DNA of 64,000 nucleotides from Variovorax gracilis. GTDB taxonomy: Bacteria; Pseudomonadota; Gammaproteobacteria; Burkholderiales; Burkholderiaceae_C. Under the pieces are notes generated by a model. It was not told the DNA's origin. It saw only the letters and a list, made by a program, of their open reading frames with translations, and searched no databases. Location: the NCBI RefSeq assembly GCF_030317115.1, contig NZ_JASZYF010000004.1:1-64000 (forward strand), given 5' to 3'. This document shows, piece by piece, positions 38,551 to 45,768 of this stretch (within the stretch, counting starts at the first letter, position 1; the number at the start of each line of letters is the position of its first letter). The translations under genes were made by a program, and so were the position numbers.

Positions 38551-40284
38551 GTGGTCAAAAAAGCAAAAGCGGCATCGGCCGTGGGCTTGTTGCTGGCCGC
38601 CCTTGTCACGGGCGTGTTTCTTTCGGGCTATCTGGTTCTGCTGTTCCTCGGTTTGCACGACGTGCCGATCGGTTGGGACACTTACTGGCGCTATGCGAGC
38701 GCACTCGATCTTGCTCAGGTTGCTCCGTTTGCGACCAAGATCAAATTGGCAGGCGGTCTAGGATTCGGGTTGCCGGTCTTGCTCTGGCTCGCCCTGACTT
38801 TCGCGCTGTTCAAACCGCGCCAGCAATCCATCCATGGCGATGCGCGATTCGCGACGCGCGCGGACCTGAAAAAAGCCGGACTCCTCGACGACTCGCCCGA
38901 GGGCATCGTCATCGGCCGTTTTGGTCGTGACCTCCTGCGCTTGGGCGGCACGCAACACGTGATCATGACCGCGCCTACGCGAACGGGCAAAACCACGGGC
39001 GTTGCCATACCTGTGCTGCTTACCTATGGGCATTCCATCGTTGCAATGGACCTCAAAGGCGAGCTCTATCAACTCACAAGTGGTTGGCGGGCGCGACAGG
39101 GGCAGAAGATTCGCGTGTTTGCGCCGTACGACGAAGCGGGTCGCACGCACCGCTTCAACCCCTTTCAGATGATGTCGGGCGATCCGCGCATTCGAATCAG
39201 CGAGATCCAGACCATCGGTGCCATCCTCTATCCCGACGCGCCCCACAAGGATCCCTTCTGGACGAACCAAAGTCGAACTGCATTCTTTGCCTTTGCTTCG
39301 TACCTGTTCGAGCACTGGGACCATATGGTCCGGCAACTTGTCGATCAGGTGGCGGCTCCCGAACTCACCCTCGACCCCAACACCGATCCGCGATTCCCCA
39401 GCTTCGAGCGCATCTACAAACTTTCTGCCGGCTCCGGCGGAAAGGACACGAAGGCACTGATTCAGCACATCCTCCAGGGAAGCGAACATGCCTTTACCAG
39501 CGAGGTCACGCGCACTGCCTTTCGTAGCGTGGTGTCGCTGGCAGAGCAAACCTTCTCGTCGGTCATCGGCTCGATGCAGGAGCCGCTGCAGCAATTCCTC
39601 AGTCCCATCCTGGCCGCAGCCACCAATGCCAGCGACTTCAACGTCGCGACACTGCGCAAGGAGCCCACCACGATCTACGTCGTGATTCCTCCCGACAAAC
39701 TGGGCGAGGCAAGCAAGCTGCTCAACATCTTCTTTTCTACCGTGGTCGGACAGAACCTGAGAGTCACCCCTCAGGAAGACAAATTGATCAAGAACCAGTT
39801 GCTCTTGCTGTTGGACGAGTTCACGGCCATGGGGCGGGTGGACGTGCTGTCCAAGCGAATCTCGCTCACTGCCGGCTATTGGGTGCGCGACCTCTCGATC
39901 ATCCAGAGTCTTTCGCAACTGGATTCGACCTATGGAGCCGACGAGGCGCGTACGTACATCACCAACCATGCGGCGAGCATCGTGTTCACCCCTCGTGAGC
40001 AGCGTGATGCGGAGGAGTATTCCAGGCAACTCGGCGATACCACCGTGCGCCGCCGCAATCGCACGGTGGGCCAGGGCGGGACGAGCTATTCCCACACCGA
40101 GGAGCGTCGCGCGCTGATGCTCCCGCAAGAGTTAAAGGCACTTGGGACCGAGGAAGAACTGATCTTTTTAGAGGGCTGCCCACCCATCAGGTGCTCGAAG
40201 ATCCGCTACTTCAAGGACCCGCTCTTCAAGAAGCGAGTGCTGCCGAAAGTGGAGATTGAACCCGCTGAGCAAAGCCAAGGGTAG
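38551..40284 (+). CDS. virD4: VirD4/TraG-type type IV coupling ATPase
   Basis: A 577-residue T4SS coupling protein. Two N-terminal membrane helices (about 10-35 and 66-87) are followed by the ATPase domain with Walker A TAPTRTGKTTG (140-150), AMDLKGELYQLTSGWR, Walker B LLLLLDEFTAMG (417-427) and an all-alpha domain inside (about 230-360). The end ALMLPQELKALG ... EELIFLEGCPPI is typical of VirD4. GTG 38551 has AGGGAG 8 nt upstream. No virB or relaxase gene is in the window, and the next genes look like a toxin/immunity pair. I infer an X-T4SS coupling protein; conjugation is the alternative. Confidence 0.88.
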   Translation: MVKKAKAASAVGLLLAALVTGVFLSGYLVLLFLGLHDVPIGWDTYWRYASALDLAQVAPFATKIKLAGGLGFGLPVLLWLALTFALFKPRQQSIHGDARFATRADLKKAGLLDDSPEGIVIGRFGRDLLRLGGTQHVIMTAPTRTGKTTGVAIPVLLTYGHSIVAMDLKGELYQLTSGWRARQGQKIRVFAPYDEAGRTHRFNPFQMMSGDPRIRISEIQTIGAILYPDAPHKDPFWTNQSRTAFFAFASYLFEHWDHMVRQLVDQVAAPELTLDPNTDPRFPSFERIYKLSAGSGGKDTKALIQHILQGSEHAFTSEVTRTAFRSVVSLAEQTFSSVIGSMQEPLQQFLSPILAAATNASDFNVATLRKEPTTIYVVIPPDKLGEASKLLNIFFSTVVGQNLRVTPQEDKLIKNQLLLLLDEFTAMGRVDVLSKRISLTAGYWVRDLSIIQSLSQLDSTYGADEARTYITNHAASIVFTPREQRDAEEYSRQLGDTTVRRRNRTVGQGGTSYSHTEERRALMLPQELKALGTEEELIFLEGCPPIRCSKIRYFKDPLFKKRVLPKVEIEPAEQSQG

Positions 40285-40577
40285 TCCATGGGCACGCGGT
40301 TCGCACGCGTGCTTCAAGCAGGCTGGCCAACCGCTACCGGATGAGAAGCCCGGGCTGCCGGTGAACGTCGAGCATCCGATGGTGAAGAAGCTGGAAAGGG
40401 GCGGGTCAATCCGCTTTTGGTCTGATACGTAACCTTGCCGCTTGATCAGGGGCCTGTTGAGGTAAAGCCGCGTCTTCTTCGGCGCGGACTCATCTTTCTG
40501 GCCCTCTTCAAGATCGTTCTGCCACCGTTCCAGAACTTGCCTCTGGAATGCCAGAGCACTCTCATTTTCAATAGCAA
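40285..40577. other. Gene-poor stretch after virD4 with possible coding remnants
   Basis: No intact gene is supported. In the +1 frame relative to virD4, 40283-40431 encodes an open stretch including VNVEHPMVKKLERGGSIRFW before a stop. On the minus strand, about 40430-40600 reads as a plausible amphipathic segment (AFQRQVLERWQNDLEEGQ). Either may be the remains of genes broken during rearrangement. The + strand ORF 40435-40734 runs through the terminator and is not believed. Confidence 0.4.
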
Positions 40578-40611
40578 GCCGCCGGAATCGATTCCGGTGG
40601 CTATTTTTTTT
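40578..40611 (+). terminator. Rho-independent terminator after virD4
   Basis: GCCGCCGGAATC / GATTCCGGTGGC pair over 12 bp with a single G-T wobble, directly followed by TATTTTTTTT. This is a strong terminator on the + strand, separating virD4 from the lipoprotein gene. Confidence 0.85.
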
Positions 40612-40750
40612 GCGGACAGTAGGCGGATTGCGCCGTTGACCGTGGAGGATGAAGCCGTCAGTCAACGCAGTGTGTATTTTTTTGGAACAGTACTTATGGA
40701 TGCTGACTCTATGGCGAAGCAGCTGTTTCTCTGATAGGAGGCAATGAAAT

Positions 40751-41266
40751 ATGAAAATAGTTATAAGAATATCGCACTGGCTGCAAATTTCATTCTTGCT
40801 AGTGATGCTAGTTGGGCTGTCGGCCTGTGCAATAGAACCAAAACAGGCATTTCATCGATTTTCTTTCGATGGAAAGTCTGACAAATGGGGTAAGGAAATA
40901 GATTTGCTGGAATACAGCTATGGAGATCAATATCACATGGTAAGAGATAGAGTGCCACTCGATAAGGATCGGCTTGGGCCGCAATCCAGTGTTAATGGAC
41001 TGATGCCTGTCGGAGAATTTTTATATGTGAAATGGCGCATCAAGAGTACGGGCGAAGTCATTGAAGATCGAGTCGATTTACGCAATCTTCTGCCAGCAAG
41101 GATGGATGATCACGGAGTTCTTTTTGTGATCGACGGCAGTCAGTTGTACGTTTATCTAGTCACCCCAAAAGCAAAGGGGCAGTACGACTTGCCAATTCTG
41201 AAAACCACAGAATCCCGGTATCTTGTGACTTACGAAATTTATCCAGTTAATACTTTTAGACAATGA
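40751..41266 (+). CDS. Lipoprotein, candidate immunity protein
   Basis: A 171-residue protein with a lipoprotein signal: a basic N-terminus, a hydrophobic core and lipobox LSAC with the lipidated Cys at residue 26. The mature part is predicted beta-rich and has no domain I recognise. The gene is clearly more AT-rich than its neighbours, a sign of recent transfer. AGGAGG 9 nt before ATG 40751 is the strongest ribosome-binding site in the window. It lies 25 bp before the lipase-like gene on the same strand. In X-T4SS and T6SS loci such small lipoproteins are usually the immunity factors of the adjacent toxin, which is the role I infer. Confidence 0.75.
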   Translation: MKIVIRISHWLQISFLLVMLVGLSACAIEPKQAFHRFSFDGKSDKWGKEIDLLEYSYGDQYHMVRDRVPLDKDRLGPQSSVNGLMPVGEFLYVKWRIKSTGEVIEDRVDLRNLLPARMDDHGVLFVIDGSQLYVYLVTPKAKGQYDLPILKTTESRYLVTYEIYPVNTFRQ

Positions 41267-41291
41267 TTTAAATCAACAGGGATCCTCAAAA

Positions 41292-42776
41292 ATGGGAACA
41301 TCAATCGCAGGATATCTGTCGCCCGCTGAAGTCGCAGAGCTCGAGGCAATACGAAGCCGTCTACTGCCGGAAAGCTCGGGCGTTGCAACCAAAAAGTTTC
41401 TTTTCTTTGCAGCTTTTGACGGTACCAACAATGACAAAAATAACTTGCAACTGTCTGGACAGCCGTACCAGACCAACGTGGCTAACCTCTACGATCAGGC
41501 GAAGGTGAACGAGAGCGAAAATTTCCGGACGGCGTACTACGCAGGAGTTGGCACTGGCGGCACTAACGGCAACTGGATCAATGCCGGGGTTTTGCCGACG
41601 AGCGCCGTTCGTCGGGCGGCTGAGGTGGCGCTCGAGGAATTTGCAAGACGAGCCTCTGACTATTTAGTAGCCACCCCCACCGCCACCTACGCCGATCTCT
41701 CCGTCGCCGCGACCGGCTTCAGCCGTGGCACCGGCACCGCGGTGATGTTCGCCAAGCTCCTGCACGAGCGAGGCCTCGTGCTGCCAGACGGTACGGTGGT
41801 CGCCCCACCGGGCTCCATCCCCATCACCGGCATGGTGCTCTTCGATCCCGTGCACACCTTCATCCAGGAAGACCTCTCGCTGCCCCCGAATGTCGTGGGC
41901 CAGGTCCTCGTGTTCGCAGCGAAGGACGAACTGCGCAGCGAGTTCAGGCTCGCCGACTACCGCCACGATCCGCGCGTTCGGGTGGTCGAGATCGCCGGCA
42001 ACCACTCCGGCATCGGCGGCAGCTACGACCTGCACGGCACCGGGGCCGTTTCGCTGGAGGGCGCCACCGCGTTCCTTCAGAACAGTGACGTGCCCTTGGC
42101 CAATGTGCCGCCCGAGCGCCGCTTCGATCCCAGCCGGCCCGTTCCCCGCTACACCGAGGTTCATCAGGTCGCGCGCAACGGTGATCTGCTGACCGACGAA
42201 CAGGGCCGGCCTCTGCCCGCGTGGCGCGAACTGCCGTCGCGCGGCATGGCCCCTCTCCGCTCATCCGTGCATGCGCCGCACGATGCCGGGCGTGGTCCCG
42301 GCCGGGAGCCGTTTCCGGCCTACGATGGCGACACCGGGCTGAGCCGCCAGCGCGATGTGCCGATTCCCATCCGGCAGCGACACAGTGCCATTTCCGTGCC
42401 CGCACTGGATGACCCGCGCGATCCCCATCATCGCCTCCATGCGTTGTACGACTCACTGAAAAGCGCCATCCCCGATGCACCCGAGTCGCGGCTGGTGCAG
42501 TTCACGGCGGCCTGTCACCTGAAGGGCATCACGGCCGAGAACATGGGGAAAATCCGCATGCTCGAGAAGGCCGAGCAAGTCTGGTTCGAACGGACGTGGC
42601 CGCCGGGTCCGTTCGCCAAGGTGGACCTGAATGCGCCGATGCCCACACCACAGCAGTCCATGCAGCAAGTGCAGGCCTTCGATCAGCAGCAGGCGATCCA
42701 GCAGACTGAATACCAGGCCCAGCGGGCGCAGGTCGAGCGGCAGCGACGGCTCGTGATGGGAGGGCCGATGCCATGA
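41292..42776 (+). CDS. DUF2235-like lipase with XVIPCD-like C-terminus, putative T4SS toxin
   Basis: A 494-residue protein. Residues about 35-250 carry DUF2235/Tle1-type hydrolase motifs: FDGTNND (42-48), nucleophile elbow TGFSRG (Ser144), LFDPVHT (Asp185) and IAGNHSGIGG (His238), a plausible Ser-Asp-His triad. A Pro/Arg linker (about 275-370) follows. The last ~120 residues contain DDPRDPHHRLHALYDSLKSA, LNAPMPTPQQSMQQV and a Gln-rich tail (FDQQQAIQQTEYQAQ). This resembles the XVIPCD, the C-terminal VirD4-interaction signal of Xanthomonas-type antibacterial T4SS effectors. No signal peptide is seen. The first ~370 bp are AT-richer than the rest. I infer a phospholipase toxin delivered through VirD4. 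Confidence 0.75.
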   Translation: MGTSIAGYLSPAEVAELEAIRSRLLPESSGVATKKFLFFAAFDGTNNDKNNLQLSGQPYQTNVANLYDQAKVNESENFRTAYYAGVGTGGTNGNWINAGVLPTSAVRRAAEVALEEFARRASDYLVATPTATYADLSVAATGFSRGTGTAVMFAKLLHERGLVLPDGTVVAPPGSIPITGMVLFDPVHTFIQEDLSLPPNVVGQVLVFAAKDELRSEFRLADYRHDPRVRVVEIAGNHSGIGGSYDLHGTGAVSLEGATAFLQNSDVPLANVPPERRFDPSRPVPRYTEVHQVARNGDLLTDEQGRPLPAWRELPSRGMAPLRSSVHAPHDAGRGPGREPFPAYDGDTGLSRQRDVPIPIRQRHSAISVPALDDPRDPHHRLHALYDSLKSAIPDAPESRLVQFTAACHLKGITAENMGKIRMLEKAEQVWFERTWPPGPFAKVDLNAPMPTPQQSMQQVQAFDQQQAIQQTEYQAQRAQVERQRRLVMGGPMP

Positions 42777-43246
42777 GTCGCATGTTCGAGCAGCCGAAAG
42801 CCGGCGAACGGCTGATGGTGCATCGCTATCCCGACATGGCTGGCGGTATCCCCGTGTTCCTTGAGCCGCTGGACTCGGACGAGATCATGGAGGCGGCTCG
42901 GGAGTACGTGCGAATAGTCATCGTGCTGGATGGTGAGCAGCCTTTGGGGCGACGTTGGGTGGCTAGTACGGCTGAAGTATTCAAGATGATGAAAGGCAAC
43001 ACCGCGTCGTTCGGCGACGACCCGTACTTCTACGCCTGCCCGGATCTGAATTTGTCAGACCATGAAGTTCAGTACCTGGTGTACAGGCAAGGCGGTCCAA
43101 ATGCTGAATCTCGCTGGAAGTCGGCGGTGACGATGCTGCGCCAGTGGTGTGCCGAAGGAACTCCCCGCCATCTTCTGGCCCGAATTGAGCCGCGCTATTT
43201 CGATGGGGGATCGGCGGTACTTCGCTTGACCGATCAGAACAGCTGA
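42773..43246 (+). CDS. Hypothetical protein coupled to the lipase-like toxin gene
   Basis: A 157-residue soluble protein of mixed alpha/beta appearance, without signal peptide or membrane segment. I recognise no family. ATG 42773 overlaps the stop of the preceding gene (ATGA), so the two are translationally coupled. Visible segments are FLEPLDSDEIMEAAREYVRI and WKSAVTMLRQWCAEGTPRHL. It may be a chaperone or adaptor for the toxin, or a second immunity factor acting in the cytoplasm; neither is shown. The codon use is close to that of the core genome. Confidence 0.7.
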   Translation: MSRMFEQPKAGERLMVHRYPDMAGGIPVFLEPLDSDEIMEAAREYVRIVIVLDGEQPLGRRWVASTAEVFKMMKGNTASFGDDPYFYACPDLNLSDHEVQYLVYRQGGPNAESRWKSAVTMLRQWCAEGTPRHLLARIEPRYFDGGSAVLRLTDQNS

Positions 43247-43291
43247 CACCTCGATGGGCGCTGCCGGTCCGAGCGGTGCCCGTCTGCGTAC

Positions 43292-44041
43292 CTACGGCAG
43301 TTCCGCGGCCGGCATGCGCGCCGCGATCGTGCCCGAGCGGCTCGCCAGATATCCCGAGCCTTGCCGGCGTTCGAAGAGTTTCGGACTCGGCAGCATCACT
43401 GCGAGCCTTGCGGCCTCACCGGCGTTGAGCCGCGAAGCCGGCTTCCTGAAATAGTGCTGGGCGGCAGCCTCGGCGCCGAAGATGCCTTCACCCCATTCGA
43501 CGTTGTTGAGGTAGATCTCGAGAATGCGCTGCTTGCTCAGCATCACTTCGAGCGCCGTGGCGAGCACCAGCTCCTGGCCTTTGCGAAGCAAGGTGCGCTC
43601 GCCGGACAGCAGCAGGTTCTTGGCCAGCTGCTGTGTGATGGTCGAGCCGCCGCGCAGTTGGGGCGCGCGAGGTTCCTTGCCCCGTGCGCGCATCTGAGCT
43701 GCGCGCCGGGCAGCCATCTCCTCGGCCTTGGCGTTGCGTTGGTGCGCGCGCTCGATGGCTTCCCACTCGACGCCCTGGTGGTAGATGAATTCGCTGTCCT
43801 CGCTCGCGATCACGGCGCGCTTGAGCGAGTCGGAAATCTGCGAATAGGGGACCCACTGCTGCTTCCAGTCGCGCTCGCCGTTGCTGCGTCCGTGGACGGC
43901 AACCTGCCAGGCTTCGGAGCGCTGGAAGGCCGTGGATTCCGGATCGATGGCCGCCATCGCGGCGATCCGCAGGATGAAGAAGAGTTCGAGCGCGAAGGCC
44001 GCGACCAGCAGACAGCCGAGCCAACGAAGAAAGGGCTTCAC
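43292..44041 (-). CDS. mtgA: Monofunctional peptidoglycan glycosyltransferase
   Basis: MtgA polymerises lipid II into glycan strands. One N-terminal membrane helix (about 6-27) is followed by the GT51 domain. The catalytic motif is AVIASEDSEFIYHQGVEWE, and GGSTITQQLAKNLLLSGERT, KQRILEIYLNNVEWGEGIFG and AEAAAQHYF are the other signatures. Length is 249 residues. GTG 44041 overlaps the aroE stop (GTGA). It ends the rnb - tonB-like - aroE - mtgA run. Confidence 0.95.
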   Translation of the reverse strand: MKPFLRWLGCLLVAAFALELFFILRIAAMAAIDPESTAFQRSEAWQVAVHGRSNGERDWKQQWVPYSQISDSLKRAVIASEDSEFIYHQGVEWEAIERAHQRNAKAEEMAARRAAQMRARGKEPRAPQLRGGSTITQQLAKNLLLSGERTLLRKGQELVLATALEVMLSKQRILEIYLNNVEWGEGIFGAEAAAQHYFRKPASRLNAGEAARLAVMLPSPKLFERRQGSGYLASRSGTIAARMPAAELP

Positions 44042-44880
44042 TTCGCGTCGACGATGGCGCGCAGCTCGGCGAGCACCGTGGCCGCGGGCGGCCGGACGCC
44101 GCGCCAGGTCTCGAAGGCTTCGGCCGCCTGCTCGACCAGCATGCCGAGTCCGTCGCGCGGCACGGCGCCGTGCGCACGCGCCCACGCCATGAAGCCGGCC
44201 GCCGCGGGGCCGTACATCATGTCGATCGCGAGTGCGCCGGTCTTCAGCACGCGGCCGTCGACCGGTACTTCGCCGCCGGCCAGGCTCGACGCAGTGGCGT
44301 TCACCACCACGTCGAAGGTACCGGGCACGGCGTGGAGTTCTTGCGCCTCCAGCGCGACGTGATGTTGGAGCGCAAGCGCCGCATGGCGCTGGACCAGCGC
44401 GATGGCCTTGGCGAGCGTGCGGTTGGCGACCACGACGCGGCGCGGTCCGGCTTCCAGCAAGGGGCCGAGCACGCCTGCGGAGGCACCGCCTGCGCCGAGC
44501 AGCAGCAACTCGCTGCCAGCGATCGGCACGCCCGCGTGCAGCGTGATGTCGTTGACCAGCCCGATGCCATCGCTGTTGTCACCGTGGATGCCGTCCTCGC
44601 GAAAGCTCAGCACGTTGACGGCGTGCGCCAGCGTGGCACGCGGCGTCAGGTGCTGCGCGAGCGCCGCCGCGTCGAACTTGAAGGGCACCGTGACGTTGCA
44701 GCCGCGCGCCGTTCCTGATGGGTCGGCACGGAAGGCTGCCACCGCGTCGGCGAATCCGCCGATCGGTGCGAGGCGGCGCCCGTAGCTCAGCGACTGGCCC
44801 GTCAGCTCGGCGAAGCGCGCATGAATCCAGGGTGAGCGGCTGTGCTCGACCGGATTGCCCATCACGCAATACAGGTCCAT
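44038..44880 (-). CDS. aroE: Shikimate dehydrogenase
   Basis: AroE reduces 3-dehydroshikimate in aromatic amino-acid synthesis. Motifs are YCVMGNPVEHSRSPWIHARFAE (shikimate site), GCNVTVPFKFD (catalytic Lys), GDNSDGIGLV, LLLGAGGASAGV (NADP binding) and DGLGMLVEQAAEAF. The start at 44880 has GGAG 5 nt upstream and gives 280 residues. ATG 44895 overlaps the tonB-like stop (ATGA) and would add five residues; both are possible. Confidence 0.95.
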   Translation of the reverse strand: MDLYCVMGNPVEHSRSPWIHARFAELTGQSLSYGRRLAPIGGFADAVAAFRADPSGTARGCNVTVPFKFDAAALAQHLTPRATLAHAVNVLSFREDGIHGDNSDGIGLVNDITLHAGVPIAGSELLLLGAGGASAGVLGPLLEAGPRRVVVANRTLAKAIALVQRHAALALQHHVALEAQELHAVPGTFDVVVNATASSLAGGEVPVDGRVLKTGALAIDMMYGPAAAGFMAWARAHGAVPRDGLGMLVEQAAEAFETWRGVRPPAATVLAELRAIVDAK

Positions 44881-44891
44881 GGCGTCTCCGA

Positions 44892-45749
44892 TCATTGTCT
44901 GGACGAAAGCTGCGTCTCGAGCGTCTCGTCGTGGGTGAACTTGAAGCGCGAGGGCAGCACGATCTGGTCGGTCTGCCGGCGCATCGCGTCGGTGAACTTG
45001 CCGAAGCTGCCGATGCTGCGCACGATCGCCTGCGCGCGCCGGTCCAGCAGGCGGTTGCCCGAGCTTTCGACGACGTCGGTCGCGAGGATCGAGCCGTCGT
45101 GGTTGACGGTGACCATCATCGTGAGCTCGCCGTACATCTTCTTGCCCGCGGCCTCGGGGAAGTTCTCGGTGCCCCGCACCTCGATCTTCCGGCGCAGCGC
45201 ATCGACATAAGCCGCATAGGCCGCTTCGCGCGTGGCCGGGCTGATATACCGCTTCTTGGGACGTGCGTTCTCTTCGTTGACGCGGCGCTCGATCTCGGCG
45301 AGCAGGTTGACGAGCTGGCGGCGCTTTTCCTCGCGCGCGGCGGATTCGCTCGGGTTGCCCTGGCTGCGCGGGTCGGGCACCGGCATCGACGCGAGCTGCT
45401 GCTTGATCTGCGCCAGAAGCAGCATCTGTTGCTGCTGCATCGCCTCGACCTGGCGCTGCTGCTCTTCCATCGCGTCGCCGATCGTCGTGAAGGTGGAGGG
45501 CGGCAGCGGGCTGGTGGCGCGCCCCTTGTCGAGATCGCCACCGCCGGCGAGCGAGGCCTGGGCAATGGCTTTCGCCTTGTCAGGGCGCTCGTTGGTCTTG
45601 GCATTGACCAGGATGACCTCCAGTGGCGTCTCCTTGAAGACGCGGTTGAAGGACTCCGGGTCGACGAAGCGGACCGTCAGCAAGGCCGCATGGGCGATCA
45701 CCGACAGGCCGAGCGCAATCTGCAGTGTGCTGAGGTCGCGCAGGTTCAT
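44892..45749 (-). CDS. TonB C-terminal domain protein
   Basis: A 285-residue protein with one N-terminal membrane helix (LSTLQIALGLSVIAHAALLTV), a Gln/Glu-rich coiled coil (about 92-150, EEQQRQVEAMQQQQMLLLAQ) and a C-terminal TonB-like domain (AYVDALRRKIEVRGTENFP ... GELTMMVTVNHDGSI ... SSGNRLLDRRAQAIVRS). Classical TonB uses proton-motive force through ExbBD, but no exbB or exbD lies here and the helix lacks an obvious TonB-type SxxxH pairing beyond SVIAH. It sits 19 bp after the RNase gene. A TolA- or TonB-like envelope linker is the best description. Confidence 0.85.
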   Translation of the reverse strand: MNLRDLSTLQIALGLSVIAHAALLTVRFVDPESFNRVFKETPLEVILVNAKTNERPDKAKAIAQASLAGGGDLDKGRATSPLPPSTFTTIGDAMEEQQRQVEAMQQQQMLLLAQIKQQLASMPVPDPRSQGNPSESAAREEKRRQLVNLLAEIERRVNEENARPKKRYISPATREAAYAAYVDALRRKIEVRGTENFPEAAGKKMYGELTMMVTVNHDGSILATDVVESSGNRLLDRRAQAIVRSIGSFGKFTDAMRRQTDQIVLPSRFKFTHDETLETQLSSRQ

Positions 45750-45768
45750 GGGGCAGTCTCCCTCGGGC

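Noticed and set aside
38551..40284. virD4 as part of an integrated conjugative element
   Set aside because: No relaxase, mating-pair genes, integrase, tRNA or attachment-site repeats are visible on either side within the window.
40435..40734. 99-codon + strand ORF before the lipoprotein gene
   Set aside because: It runs through a strong intrinsic terminator and has no ribosome-binding site or protein-like pattern.
41292..42776. Interpretation of the DUF2235-like gene as a T6SS effector
   Set aside because: No vgrG, PAAR, hcp or tap gene is nearby, while virD4 is next door and the C-terminus looks like a T4SS signal. Kept only as a weaker alternative.
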